This document shows, one piece after another, positions 25,811 to 33,886 of a stretch of DNA of 64,000 nucleotides. Position 1 is the stretch's first letter. Each line of letters begins with the position of its first letter. The translations under genes were made by a program, and so were the position numbers. Below the pieces are notes generated by a model. The model worked only from the letters and a program-made list of their open reading frames with translations. It was not told where the DNA came from and ran no database searches. This DNA comes from Lentzea sp. NBRC 105346 (lineage in GTDB: Bacteria > Actinomycetota > Actinomycetes > Mycobacteriales > Pseudonocardiaceae), in the NCBI RefSeq assembly GCF_030269605.1, contig NZ_BSTQ01000004.1:186001-250000 (forward strand), read 5' to 3'.

Positions 25811-26581
25811 TCACCGAGCGTAGCGGCCGGGGCTCACTCCGAGCATCCGCCTGAAGTGTCTAGTCAGATGTGACTGGTCGTAAAACCCCGCCATCGACGC
25901 CACGTGTGCGGGGGAGTGCCCGGCCAGCAGCAGGCCGCGCGCGAGGTCCACCCGGCGGCCCGTCAGGTATCGGTGCGGCGGCATGCCGTACTCGCGGCTG
26001 AACGCGCGGACCAGGTGCGTCGGCGCGACGTGCAACAGCCGTGCGGCCTCCTCGAGCGTGACGTTCTCCGGTGCGCGGGCGTCGAGCAGCTGCCGGAACC
26101 GGTCGGCCGGCCGCGGATCCCGCAGTACGCGGGGTTCGTCGCCGGTGAAGTGGTGGCGCAGCCGTTCGGTGATCAACGCGAGCCGGCTCTCGGCCTCCAG
26201 GTCGTCGTCTTTCAACGCCAGGTGCAGCTGGTGCACCCGGTGGCGCAGCAACGGGTCCGCGAGCGCCGGGGTGTCCACCGCGCGGCCAATGAGGTCGGCG
26301 CCGAGCACCTCGGTCTCCAGGTACAGCACGCGTTTGCGGAACCCGTCCGGCAACGCCGACCGCCCGTCGTGCGGCACATGCGGCGGCAGCAGCGTGACCT
26401 GCTCCCGCAGGGCGCCGTGCTCGTGGTGGTCGAGCTCGTAGCGCACCGCGCCGTCGTCGATGATCAGCAACGTCCAGGCGTCGTGCGTGTGGGCCGGGTA
26501 GGCGTGATCGGTGAAGGAGGCATGGAAGACCTCCCGGATCCCGCTCACCGACGGCCGCCAGGCCGTGACATCGGTGCCCAC
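25811..26581 (-). CDS. AraC family transcriptional regulator
   Basis: 256 residues. The N-terminal cupin-like AraC_binding domain has HTHDAWTLLIIDDG and LLPPHVPHDG. The C-terminal double helix-turn-helix has TLEEAARLLHVAPTHLVRAFSREYGMPPHRYL and SPAHVASMAGFYDQSHLTRHFRRMLGVSPGRYAR. The GTG at 26581 was chosen because TACGTT ends six bases upstream, suggesting a leaderless message; the frame is open further up but antisense to the DUF2000 gene. The divergent DUF2000 gene starts 49 bp away, a pairing seen in other actinobacteria, so it is the probable target. Confidence 0.82.
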   Translation of the reverse strand: MGTDVTAWRPSVSGIREVFHASFTDHAYPAHTHDAWTLLIIDDGAVRYELDHHEHGALREQVTLLPPHVPHDGRSALPDGFRKRVLYLETEVLGADLIGRAVDTPALADPLLRHRVHQLHLALKDDDLEAESRLALITERLRHHFTGDEPRVLRDPRPADRFRQLLDARAPENVTLEEAARLLHVAPTHLVRAFSREYGMPPHRYLTGRRVDLARGLLLAGHSPAHVASMAGFYDQSHLTRHFRRMLGVSPGRYAR

Positions 26582-26630
26582 GTCAAGAACGTACAAGACC
26601 CGCGTAACCGGCGTCGGGGACCGTTGGCCC

Positions 26631-27044
26631 GTGCAGACCTTCGACACCAAGATCGCCGTGCTGCTCCGGGACGACCTCGTGGGCTGGCAGCGGCTCAACG
26701 TGACCGCGTTCCTCGTCAGCGGCATCGCGGCGGGCAACACCGACCTGATCGGCGCGCCGTACGAGGACGCCGACGGCACGCAGTACCTGCCGATGTTCCG
26801 CCAGCCGGTGCTCGTCTTCGCGGGCTCCAAGGAGGTGCTCACCGCGGCGCACACCCGCGCGCTGGGCCGCGGCATGCGGATCACCGTGTTCACCTCGGAC
26901 CTGTTCGGTACCGGCAACGACGACGACAACCGCGCCGCCGTGCGCGCTGTGCCGCGGGACCAGCTCGACCTGGTCGGCATCGCGGTGCACGGCGCGCGCA
27001 ACGCGGTCGACAAGGTGCTCAAGGGAGCGCGCATGCACCCCTAG
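26631..27044 (+). CDS. DUF2000 family protein
   Basis: 137 residues from the GTG at 26631. It begins FDTKIAVLLRDDLVGWQRLNVTAFLVSGI, the signature start of DUF2000, and continues through QPVLVFAGSKEVL and VGIAVHGARNAVDKVLKGARM. The family has a small alpha/beta fold of unknown function. The longer frame from 26511 would run antisense into the start of the AraC gene and adds no recognisable sequence. Divergent from the AraC regulator, and followed four bases after its stop by a long perfect palindrome. Confidence 0.75.
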   Translation: MQTFDTKIAVLLRDDLVGWQRLNVTAFLVSGIAAGNTDLIGAPYEDADGTQYLPMFRQPVLVFAGSKEVLTAAHTRALGRGMRITVFTSDLFGTGNDDDNRAAVRAVPRDQLDLVGIAVHGARNAVDKVLKGARMHP

Positions 27045-27047
27045 CTC

Positions 27048-27102
27048 GTCCATGAGGGGAGCCTTCATAGACGTCAGGTCCATGAAGGCTCCCCTCATGG
27101 AC
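27048..27102. repeat. 55-bp palindrome, possible dispersed repeat and terminator
   Basis: Perfect 21-bp arms (27048-27068 and 27082-27102) beginning GTCCATGAGGGGAGCC, around a 13-base loop. It starts just after the DUF2000 stop and could end that transcript. The ATGARGGGAGC arm pattern matches the palindrome inside the SARP gene at 9949. Confidence 0.8.
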
Positions 27103-27172
27103 CAAATTGGCCCAAGAATCGCCGCTGAACTTGGCCCGTGAACGGAGCCACTTCGGGCCATAGCGTGAACCC

Positions 27173-28372
27173 ATGTCCCGGCTCCTGGCGCTCGCGCAGC
27201 TGACGAACTCGATCGGCGACGGCGGCTACTACGTGTGCTCCGCGCTGTACTTCACGCTGGTCATCGGCCTGTCCCCGGCTCAGGTCGGCGTCGGTCTGAC
27301 GCTCGCGTGGGGCGTCGGCTCGGTCGCGGGCGTGGCGCTGGGCCACGCCGCCGACCGCTTCGGCCCGCGCCGGACCGCCGTGCTGCTCGCGCTCGCCACG
27401 TCGGCGGCGATCGCGCTGTTCCTCGTCGTGCGGTCGTTCCCGGGGTTCGTCCTCGCGGTGGTCCTGTACGCGACGTTCCAGTCCGGTCTGCTCGCGGCGC
27501 GGCAGGCGTTGCTCGCCGCCCTGGTCGCACCGGAGGAGCGCACCCGGATCCGCGCGCGGATCCAGTCGACGAGCAACGCGGGCATCGCGATCGGCGCCGC
27601 GCTGGGCGGCCTCGCCCTGCAGACCGGTGCCTACCACGCGGTGTTCGTGGTGGACGCGGTCAGCTTCCTCATCGCCGCGGCGATTCTGTCGCGGCTGCCC
27701 GAGGTGGCCGCCGCCCCACGGACCAAGGGCTCGCTGACCGTCCTCAAGGATCGCCCGTACGCGCTGATCTCGTTGCTGCACGCGATCCTGCTGCTCAACC
27801 TGCCGCTGCTCAGCCTGATCATTCCACTGTGGATCGTCCGCAATACCCAGGCGCCCGCGTGGATGGCGTCGTCGTTACTCGTACTGAACACGATGAGCGT
27901 CGTGCTGTTCCAGGTCCGGATCGCCCGTCGCGCAACGGGTCTGGGCAAGGCCGCCGGGCTCGTCCGGCACGCCGGTGTGCTGATGTTGTTGTCCTGCGGC
28001 GTGTTCGCACTCACCGCGATCAACGCCGGGCGCTGGACCGCGGCGGTCCTGTTGCTCGCCGGCGCGGCGCTGCAGGTGTTCGGCGAGATGATGCTCGCCT
28101 CGGGCGCCTGGGAGATCAGCTTCACCCTCGCGCCCGCCGACAAGGTCGGTCAGTACCAGGGTTTCTTCGGCGCCGGGCTCGCTGTCGCGCGCATGGTCGG
28201 ACCGGTGCTGCTCACCACGGTCGTGCTCGGCGGTGGAGCGCTCGGCTGGCTGGTGATCGGGCTGGTGTTCCTCGGCGCGGGCTACGCCATGGGGCCGGCG
28301 GTGCGCTGGGCGCGGGTGAAGAACTCGACCAGCTCGGGCGCCATGACCTCCGGCTTGACCATGTGCGTCTGA
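27173..28372 (+). CDS. MFS transporter
   Basis: 399 residues with 12 probable membrane segments and the loop 2-3 motif GHAADRFGPRRTAVL. It resembles small-molecule or drug exporters; the substrate is unknown. TAGCGT lies about six bases before the ATG, suggesting a leaderless message. The last 30 codons or so (from about 28282, ending KNSTSSGAMTSGLTMCV) run antisense through the conserved 3' end of the convergent hydrolase gene and do not look like transporter sequence. The original stop was therefore probably lost. Confidence 0.82.
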   Translation: MSRLLALAQLTNSIGDGGYYVCSALYFTLVIGLSPAQVGVGLTLAWGVGSVAGVALGHAADRFGPRRTAVLLALATSAAIALFLVVRSFPGFVLAVVLYATFQSGLLAARQALLAALVAPEERTRIRARIQSTSNAGIAIGAALGGLALQTGAYHAVFVVDAVSFLIAAAILSRLPEVAAAPRTKGSLTVLKDRPYALISLLHAILLLNLPLLSLIIPLWIVRNTQAPAWMASSLLVLNTMSVVLFQVRIARRATGLGKAAGLVRHAGVLMLLSCGVFALTAINAGRWTAAVLLLAGAALQVFGEMMLASGAWEISFTLAPADKVGQYQGFFGAGLAVARMVGPVLLTTVVLGGGALGWLVIGLVFLGAGYAMGPAVRWARVKNSTSSGAMTSGLTMCV

Positions 28373-29106
28373 TTGTCCAGCGACCGGAACTCGCAGTCCG
28401 GCAGCACCGTCTGCACGGCGCGCATCGCGGTCTCGTAGTACGCCGGGCTCTTGCTGCCGGTCATCGCGAGCGTCGGCATCGTCACCCGGTTCCACGCCTC
28501 GGACGGCAACGGCCGCCCCTGGGCGTTGTGGAAGATGATCCGCATGTCGTTCGGGACGGTGTGCGCGATCGGCAGGAGCTTCCGCCACGTCGGCGTGAAG
28601 ATCACCATCGACAGCAGGAAACCCGGCCAGCCCGCGCTGCGCAGGAACGTCTTGAGCACCTCGCCGGGGTTGCCGGCCTTGAGCATCGCTTCCAGGTTCG
28701 GGATGAAGTCGGCCGGGATCGGCACGTGCGCGTCGTCGACGATGAACGGCGCCTCGTACAACGCGAGCCGGGTGACCCCGTCCAGCCGCTGCGCCGCCTC
28801 GAGTGCGAGCGCCGCGCCGATCGAGATGCCGTAGAGGAACGCCTCGCCGCCCGCTACCTTCAGCAGGGCGGCGATGTCCTCGATCTCCCGGTCCAGCGAC
28901 CACGGCGTCTCGCCGTCACCCGTCTCGCCGCGGCCGCGCCGGTCGTAGCTGAACACCGTGAAGTGCGGTGAGAGCAGCTTCGACAACGGCTGTGCGGGCC
29001 CGAACCCGCGCCAGGTCAGCGCGCCGTTGACCTGGATGACGGGCGGGCCCGATCCCTCGACGGTGTAGCCGATGCGGGTTCCGTCAGCCGAGACGACAGT
29101 GGGCAT
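28282..29106 (-). CDS. Alpha/beta hydrolase (tandem copy 2)
   Basis: 274 residues, closely related to the product of the adjacent upstream gene (29122-29913). It has YDRRGRGETGDGETPWSLDREIEDI, the elbow GISIGAALALEAAQ with a Ser nucleophile, and a C-terminal THMVKPEVMAPELVEFF His. The family is the small hydrolase group often paired with SRPBCC proteins. It is the third gene of an operon of SRPBCC, hydrolase, hydrolase. Its 3' end overlaps the convergent MFS gene by 91 bases. Confidence 0.83.
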   Translation of the reverse strand: MPTVVSADGTRIGYTVEGSGPPVIQVNGALTWRGFGPAQPLSKLLSPHFTVFSYDRRGRGETGDGETPWSLDREIEDIAALLKVAGGEAFLYGISIGAALALEAAQRLDGVTRLALYEAPFIVDDAHVPIPADFIPNLEAMLKAGNPGEVLKTFLRSAGWPGFLLSMVIFTPTWRKLLPIAHTVPNDMRIIFHNAQGRPLPSEAWNRVTMPTLAMTGSKSPAYYETAMRAVQTVLPDCEFRSLDNQTHMVKPEVMAPELVEFFTRAQRTAGPMA

Positions 29107-29121
29107 GGACGCCTTCCGTGG

Positions 29122-29913
29122 TCAGTTGCGCGTGAAGAACTCCACCAGCACGGGCGCCACGACCGCGGCCTTGACCATGTGCGTCTGACCGTCGAGCGTG
29201 CGGTACTCGGCGTCCGGCAGGATCTCCGACAGCGACCGCACACCGTTGCGCATGTACACCGGGCTCTTGCCGCCGTCGATCGCGAGCGCGGGCATCGTAG
29301 CGCCCGCCCACCGGTCGGTGGGCAAGGGTTTTCCGGAGCCGGTGTCGCCCATGATGCGCAGGTCGTTCGGCAACGTGTGCGCGACGGCCTTGAGCTTCTT
29401 CCAGACCGGCGTGAGCTTCATGACCGCGATGGCGAACCCCGGCGCGCCCACGGTCTTCATGAACGTCTGCACGGCGTCGCCCCGCCGGCCGGCGGCGATC
29501 ATCGCGTCCATCTTGTCGATGTAGTCGTCCGGACGGGCGGGGTGTGTGTCGTCGATGATGAACGGCGGCTCGTACACCGCGACCTTCGTGATGCCGGGGA
29601 CGCGGCACGCCGCGTCGAGGGCCAGCGCGCCGCCGGACGAGGCGCCGAACACGTATGCGGTGCCGCCCGCGTCCTTCACCAGCGTCTCGATGTCCTCGAC
29701 CTCGTGTTCGAGGCTCCACTCGCCGCCGGTCTCGCCGCGGCCGCGCCGGTCGTAGTAGTAGACGGTGAAGTGCGGTGCCAGTGCCTCCGCCAGCTCCTTC
29801 ATCGGGCCGAAGTCGCGGTAGCACATCGCCCCGTCGACGAGGATGAGCGCCGGGCCGGTGCCGATCTTCGTGTAACCGACGGCCGTGCCGTCCGGGGAAA
29901 CCACGGTGCTCAT
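29122..29913 (-). CDS. Alpha/beta hydrolase (tandem copy 1)
   Basis: 263 residues. Elbow FGASSGGALALDAACR, preceded by YDRRGRGETGGEWSLEHEVEDIETL, with a C-terminal THMVKAAVVAPVLVEFF His. Like its paralogue it lacks the usual lid insertion. The ATG overlaps the stop of the SRPBCC gene by four bases (ATGA), and the second hydrolase starts 15 bp after its stop. The tandem copies have diverged strongly in the middle, which suggests different substrates. Confidence 0.83.
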   Translation of the reverse strand: MSTVVSPDGTAVGYTKIGTGPALILVDGAMCYRDFGPMKELAEALAPHFTVYYYDRRGRGETGGEWSLEHEVEDIETLVKDAGGTAYVFGASSGGALALDAACRVPGITKVAVYEPPFIIDDTHPARPDDYIDKMDAMIAAGRRGDAVQTFMKTVGAPGFAIAVMKLTPVWKKLKAVAHTLPNDLRIMGDTGSGKPLPTDRWAGATMPALAIDGGKSPVYMRNGVRSLSEILPDAEYRTLDGQTHMVKAAVVAPVLVEFFTRN

Positions 29914-30617
29914 TTCGCCTCCAAAGTCTCGGTCAGCCAGTTCTGCCAGGTCTCTTCGGTCTCCGTGCCTTCGAAAATGTGGTGCGCGGCGATCATCGGA
30001 CCGAAGAAGCCGCGCAGGAAGCGGTACAGCGCGTGCTCGGTGCGGATGCCGAGTGTGTGCGGGTTGCTGAAGTAGACGACGCCCTCGGTGCCCGCGATCT
30101 CGACGCGATCGCCTTCCTCGCTGCCACCGATGGCGTTGTGGATCTTTTTCCAGGCCTCGTCCCAGTTCTGGATCATCGGGCCGAACACGGTGAGCGGCGT
30201 CGCCGTGCGTCCCGCGAAGTGGTGCAGGTACGTCACGAGCGTGGCGAAGAACAGCTGGCCGCCGTACGTCATCGCCTCGAACTCGTCAGCCCAGTCGTCG
30301 CCGGGCAGGAAGCCGCTGGTGACCAGGCGCAGCACGGTGCTCGCGTGCTCCCGGCCCTCGACCAGGAACTCGTAGGCGATGAACCGGCCGTCCGGCGCCT
30401 TGCCGCTGTCGTGCGCGAAGTGGTGCGGCGGGTCCCATTCGGTGATCGTCGAGGTGGGCTGGTAGTCGCCGAACGCCATGCGCACGTGGCCGTCGGCCAC
30501 CTCGTTGCGGCCCATGTACCACGAGTCGATGCCGGGTCCGGTGGCGATCGCCGCCCAGACCTCCTCGACCGAAGCGGGCACCTCGGCTTCGTTGTGCCCT
30601 TCGAACAAGTGGCCCAT
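29910..30617 (-). CDS. SRPBCC (START/Bet v1-like) domain protein
   Basis: 235 residues. Begins with EAEVPASVEEVWAAIATGPGIDSWYMG, the typical opening of the AHSA1/SRPBCC group, followed by HVRMAFGDYQPTSTITEWDPPHHFAH and a helical C-terminal half (HHFAGRTATPLTVFGPM). These proteins bind hydrophobic ligands or act as cyclases. Strong ribosome binding site (GAGGAGGAGG) four bases before the ATG. It heads the operon with two alpha/beta hydrolases and is controlled from the region with the 30674-centred palindrome. Confidence 0.85.
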   Translation of the reverse strand: MGHLFEGHNEAEVPASVEEVWAAIATGPGIDSWYMGRNEVADGHVRMAFGDYQPTSTITEWDPPHHFAHDSGKAPDGRFIAYEFLVEGREHASTVLRLVTSGFLPGDDWADEFEAMTYGGQLFFATLVTYLHHFAGRTATPLTVFGPMIQNWDEAWKKIHNAIGGSEEGDRVEIAGTEGVVYFSNPHTLGIRTEHALYRFLRGFFGPMIAAHHIFEGTETEETWQNWLTETLEAK

Positions 30618-30670
30618 GTGGCCTCCTCCTCGCTGACGTGATGAGCCTACTCTGCTGCCGAAAACTTTTC

Positions 30671-30700
30671 TTGTCAAGACTGCATCATGTGTCTTGACAA
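30671..30700. promoter_or_regulatory. Palindromic operator between the SRPBCC operon and the DUF998 gene
   Basis: Perfect 10-bp arms TTGTCAAGAC (30671-30680) and GTCTTGACAA (30691-30700) with a 10-bp centre. Each arm contains TTGACA reading outward, a perfect -35 hexamer, so a repressor bound here would block both divergent promoters. CAGAGT follows at 17 bp on the minus strand; the plus -10 is unclear. The regulator is not in the neighbourhood. Confidence 0.7.
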
Positions 30701-30752
30701 CTTTGTTTGTCGGTAGGACCGTTGTCGGCACCCAACTCGAAGGAGAACCGTC

Positions 30753-31328
30753 ATGAACGCTCGACTGATCGCCGGTGCCGTGGCCGGCCCGCTGTACCTG
30801 ACCGTCGCCTACGCGCAGGCCTTCACCCGTGAGGGTTTCGACCTAACGAAGCACCCGTTCAGCATGCTGAGCCTGGGTGATCTGGGCTGGATTCAGATCG
30901 CGAACTTCGTGGTCAGCGGGTTGTTGTTCGTTGTCGCCGCCACGGCCGTGCGGGAGAAGTCGCGATGGGGCGGCCGGTTGATCGGCCTGCTCGGGGTGGG
31001 GATGATCGCGGGTGGGGTGTTCACCGCGGACCCGGCGCTCGGGTTCCCGCTCGGCACACCGGACGGGGTGCCCGCTTCGATCAGCTGGCACGGCATGTTG
31101 CACGCCGCCGCGTTCGGGGTCGCGATGATCGGCTGGATTGGGGCGTGCTTCGTCCTCGCCCGTCGGCTGGGTGGCGTGTGGGCGGTGCTCAGCGCGGTGA
31201 CGGGCGTGATCCTGATCGTGCCGATGGCGTTCCTCGGCAACCCCGGCGGGACGCTGGTGCTCTACGCCGCGGCGACCATCGGCTGGCTGTGGACCTCGGC
31301 GGTCTCGGTGCGCCTATCCACCGTGTAG
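30753..31328 (+). CDS. DUF998 membrane protein
   Basis: 191 residues with six probable membrane segments and the DUF998 features HPFSMLSLGDLGWIQIANFVVSG and SWHGMLHAAAFGVAM. Function unknown. AAGGAG lies eight bases before the ATG. It is transcribed away from the SRPBCC/hydrolase operon across the shared palindromic operator, so it is probably coregulated with that operon. A long imperfect hairpin follows its stop. Confidence 0.83.
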   Translation: MNARLIAGAVAGPLYLTVAYAQAFTREGFDLTKHPFSMLSLGDLGWIQIANFVVSGLLFVVAATAVREKSRWGGRLIGLLGVGMIAGGVFTADPALGFPLGTPDGVPASISWHGMLHAAAFGVAMIGWIGACFVLARRLGGVWAVLSAVTGVILIVPMAFLGNPGGTLVLYAAATIGWLWTSAVSVRLSTV

Positions 31329-31349
31329 GTCAGGGGACCAGAATGCCCT

Positions 31350-31461
31350 GCGAGGTCGCGTCGGTCGTCCGGTTACCCGTTTCCGTCGAACCGGCGGAGC
31401 GCTAGCGGAGCCCGTTCGGCGGAAACCGGTGGCCGGACGACCGACTTCCCGGCGACCTCGC
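31350..31461. repeat. 112-bp imperfect hairpin
   Basis: Arms start GCGAGGTCGC and end GCGACCTCGC, with further paired blocks GTCGGTCGTCCGG/CCGGACGACCGAC and GTTTCCG/CGGAAAC. It sits between the convergent DUF998 and SRPBCC genes and may end both transcripts. The next bases (31459-31483) share CGCCGCCCGAGCG-AGCGAGGGCC with the complement of about 56245-56270. Confidence 0.7.
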
Positions 31462-31494
31462 CGCCCGAGCGAAGCGAGGGCCATCAAACACAGC

Positions 31495-31848
31495 TCAAGG
31501 GCTCATGGCCACGTGACCGTGCTCGACGAACTCCTTGTACCGCTCCAGCGCCGACCGGATGCTCGCGGCCACCAGCCCGGTGGCCGCGGCCGCCTGGTCG
31601 AGGACGCCCTCGGGTTCGGTCTGCAGCGACAGGTGGATCCGGGTCGAGCCGTCGTCGACGCGTTCGAAGCGCACGCGGCCGGACTGGTCGGGGCCCGAGG
31701 TCGACCGCCACACGATCAGTTCAACCGGACGGCGCTCCACGACCTCGCCGCGGGTGCCGAACCACGGGAAGGCCTCGAAGGAGGTCCAGTTGTGGTAGGC
31801 GATCGCCACCGGCACCGCCACGTCCATGCTTTCCTCGTACATGCGCAC
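31495..31848 (-). CDS. Small SRPBCC-type protein (polyketide cyclase/dehydrase-like)
   Basis: About 117 residues. ESMDVAVPVAIAYHNWTSFEAFPWF is the opening of the SRPBCC/polyketide cyclase group, followed by a short beta-rich core (VELIVWRS, GRVRFERVDDGSTRIHLSLQ) and a C-terminal helix. GTG 31848 was chosen because AGGAGG is eight bases upstream; ATG 31842 is also possible. It lies alone between two convergent or divergent neighbours. The ligand is unknown. Confidence 0.75.
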   Translation of the reverse strand: MRMYEESMDVAVPVAIAYHNWTSFEAFPWFGTRGEVVERRPVELIVWRSTSGPDQSGRVRFERVDDGSTRIHLSLQTEPEGVLDQAAAATGLVAASIRSALERYKEFVEHGHVAMSP

Positions 31849-31898
31849 GCACAGCACCTCCTCGTGCTGATCCGCCGTTGCTGAGGAAGACTTCGAGT

Positions 31899-32084
31899 AT
31901 GGCAGAGGAATCCGGCGAACCCGCCTGCATGCTGAACGAGGTGTGCCCGGAGTGCGGCCGCGTCAGGTCCGACGAAGCCGCCCCCGGATGTCCCGCCTGC
32001 CGCCCTAGTGCTGGTGCGGCTGCTGAACCTGCGGCTGGAACACCTGCTGGGCAGGCGCCGGCGCCTGCTGAGCGGAAGCGATGA
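31899..32084 (+). CDS. Possible small zinc-ribbon protein
   Basis: 61 residues with CPECGRVRSDEAAPGCPAC, a four-cysteine zinc ribbon pattern, followed by an Ala/Pro/Gly-rich tail. The tail runs antisense to the end of the zinc-ribbon gene at 32005, and there is no clear ribosome binding site. It could be a real small metal-binding protein or chance. Low confidence. Confidence 0.3.
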   Translation: MAEESGEPACMLNEVCPECGRVRSDEAAPGCPACRPSAGAAAEPAAGTPAGQAPAPAERKR

Positions 32085-32304
32085 GCTGCTCGGCGTGCGT
32101 CTTGTCGATGTCGTAGGCGACACCGCAGAAGGCGCACTGCAGGCCGTACTTCCGGCTGATCGGGAACAGCGGGATGAAGAACAGCGTGAACTTCGTGACC
32201 CGCTTGTACAGGTTGTGCGCGGCCGGGTTCTGGCAGCGCGAGCAGACGAGCGTCAACATCAGCAACTGGTGCACGTACGTGCGCCATCCCCAGATCAGAA
32301 GCAT
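32005..32304 (-). CDS. Zinc-ribbon protein with hydrophobic segment
   Basis: 99 residues. LVCSRCQNPAAHNLYKRVTKFTLFFIPLFPISRKYGLQCAFCG places a hydrophobic stretch between two CxxC pairs, a pattern known in small actinobacterial zinc-ribbon proteins. The C-terminal tail is rich in Gln, Pro and Ala. Role unknown. It is divergent from the nucleotidyltransferase operon, 51 bp away. Confidence 0.75.
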   Translation of the reverse strand: MLLIWGWRTYVHQLLMLTLVCSRCQNPAAHNLYKRVTKFTLFFIPLFPISRKYGLQCAFCGVAYDIDKTHAEQLIASAQQAPAPAQQVFQPQVQQPHQH

Positions 32305-32355
32305 GCGCGACAGTGTGCATGAATGCGGGCCGCTTCACGTGGGTAATCGGAAGAA

Positions 32356-32913
32356 ATGAGCGGCCTCCAGGACGAGTTGCTGCGGACGTTGACCAAGGTG
32401 GCGAGCGCCCTGCGTGGGGCGGGGATCCCGTTCGCCCTGACCGGGGGTTGCGCCGGGTACGCGCGCGGCGGGCCCGCCACCGAGCACGACGTGGACTTAC
32501 TGGTCCGTGAGGAAGACGCGCACAACGCGGTTTCCGTGCTGGTCAAGAAGGGTATGCGGGCGGCCGAGGCGCCCGAGGACTGGTTGCTGAAGGTCTACGA
32601 CGGCGACCACCTCGTCGACCTGCTGTTCCGGCCCAACGAGCGGCCGGTCACCGACGAGGTGCTGGCGATGGCCGAGGAGCTGCCGGTCGGCAGCGTCGTG
32701 CTGCCGGTCATGTCGGCGACCTTCGTGCTGGAGAGCAAGTTGCTCGTGCTCGACGGGCACCGCTGTGACTTCAGCGAGCTGCTGCCGTTCGCCCGCGCCC
32801 TGCGCGAGCAGATCGACTGGGAGCACGTGCGCGTCACGACGAAGAAGTCGCCGTATGCCGAGGCCTTCCTCGTCCTGATCGAGCGGCTCGACATCCTCGA
32901 GAGGAGCGCCTGA
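32356..32913 (+). CDS. Nucleotidyltransferase-fold protein
   Basis: 185 residues. GIPFALTGGCAGYARGGPATEHDVDLLV contains the GG-x-D-x-D signature of the polymerase-beta nucleotidyltransferase superfamily, of the kind also found in AbiEii/MNT-like proteins. The following region (LVDLLFRPNERPVT, SATFVLESKLLVLDGHRCDFSELLPFAR) fits that fold. First gene of an operon of four overlapping genes. The acceptor molecule is unknown. No antitoxin-like partner is adjacent, so I do not call it a toxin. Confidence 0.78.
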   Translation: MSGLQDELLRTLTKVASALRGAGIPFALTGGCAGYARGGPATEHDVDLLVREEDAHNAVSVLVKKGMRAAEAPEDWLLKVYDGDHLVDLLFRPNERPVTDEVLAMAEELPVGSVVLPVMSATFVLESKLLVLDGHRCDFSELLPFARALREQIDWEHVRVTTKKSPYAEAFLVLIERLDILERSA

Positions 32914-33161
32914 TGACTGCCGAGCAGTACCTCGCCGCCGACCTGCGCAGGGCGATCGCCGAGGACCCCAGAACGGCCGAGCTCGGGGTACGGGTCACGG
33001 TGCGCGGCAACCACGTGCTGCTCACGGGTGACGTCACGTGCGAGGAACGCCGCGCCGCGCTGGAAGAGGTGCTGCAGGACGTCGCGCCCGAGCTGCACGT
33101 GATGAACGACGTCTGCGTGACGCCCGCGGGTGAGCCGGTAGGGGAGGAGGAGCTTCGATGA
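32913..33161 (+). CDS. BON domain protein
   Basis: 82 residues. A single BON-like domain (DLRRAIAEDPRTAELGVRVTVRGNHVLLTGDVTCEERRAALEEV starts with this pattern), with the conserved Gly and the VxLTG strand. BON domains bind membranes or other ligands. No signal peptide, so cytoplasmic. ATG overlaps the previous stop by one base (TGATG), and the stop overlaps the next gene (ATGA). It appears to be a dedicated partner of the other operon proteins. Confidence 0.78.
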   Translation: MTAEQYLAADLRRAIAEDPRTAELGVRVTVRGNHVLLTGDVTCEERRAALEEVLQDVAPELHVMNDVCVTPAGEPVGEEELR

Positions 33162-33886
33162 TCCGCATCGCCGCCGTCGGCGACGTGCACCTCGGAGAGG
33201 ACGCGCGCGGCCGCCTGCGACCAGCGCTCGAGAAGGTGGGCGAGCATGCCGACGTGCTGCTGCTCGCCGGTGACCTGACCAGGCACGGAACGGTCGAGGA
33301 GGCGCACGTCGTCGCCGACGAGTTCGCCGACCTCCCGGTGCCCGTGATCGCCGTGCTCGGCAACCACGACCACCACTCCGACTGCGCCAACGAGGTGTCG
33401 GACGTGCTGACCGGCCACGGTGTGCACGTGCTGGAGGGCACCGCCGTGAAGTTCCAGCTGAACGGCTGCAGCGTCGGCGTCGCCGGGGTGAAGGGCTTCG
33501 GCGGCGGGTTCGCCGGCAAGTGCGGCAGCATGTTCGGCGAGCGCGAGATGAAGTCGTTCATCGGTCACTCGATCGAGGTGTCCGGCATGTTGAAGGACGC
33601 GCTCTCGTCGCTGCATACCGACATCAAGATCGCGCTGACCCACTACTCGCCGGTGCCGGACACGTTGCGCGGCGAGCCGCCGGAGATCTACCCGTTCCTC
33701 GGCTCGTACCTGCTCGGCGAGGCCGTCGACGAGACCGGGACCAACCTGGCCGTGCACGGCCACGCCCACTTCGGCACCGAGCAGGGCCTCACGCCGGGCG
33801 GTGTGCGCGTGCGCAACGTCGCGCAGCCGATCATCCGCAGCGCCTACAAGGTCTACTGCGTCGAGCCGGCGGTGGTCGAGTCGTGA
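33158..33886 (+). CDS. Calcineurin-type metallophosphoesterase
   Basis: 242 residues with the five metal motifs in order: GDVHLG, GDLTRHG, GNHDHH, THYSPVP and HGHAHFG. These coordinate two metals in phosphoesterases. The substrate could be a nucleotide, a phospholipid or a protein. Its ATG overlaps the BON gene stop and its stop overlaps the GTG of the F420-type oxidoreductase. The shared translation suggests a fixed ratio and a common pathway. Confidence 0.87.
   Translation: MIRIAAVGDVHLGEDARGRLRPALEKVGEHADVLLLAGDLTRHGTVEEAHVVADEFADLPVPVIAVLGNHDHHSDCANEVSDVLTGHGVHVLEGTAVKFQLNGCSVGVAGVKGFGGGFAGKCGSMFGEREMKSFIGHSIEVSGMLKDALSSLHTDIKIALTHYSPVPDTLRGEPPEIYPFLGSYLLGEAVDETGTNLAVHGHAHFGTEQGLTPGGVRVRNVAQPIIRSAYKVYCVEPAVVES

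Noticed and set aside
26511..26630. Longer N-terminus of the DUF2000 protein
   Set aside because: It would run antisense into the AraC gene and adds no family sequence; the family start is at the GTG at 26631.
32356..32913. AbiE-like toxin-antitoxin or abortive infection system
   Set aside because: Only the nucleotidyltransferase fold is shared. The neighbour is a BON protein, not an antitoxin.
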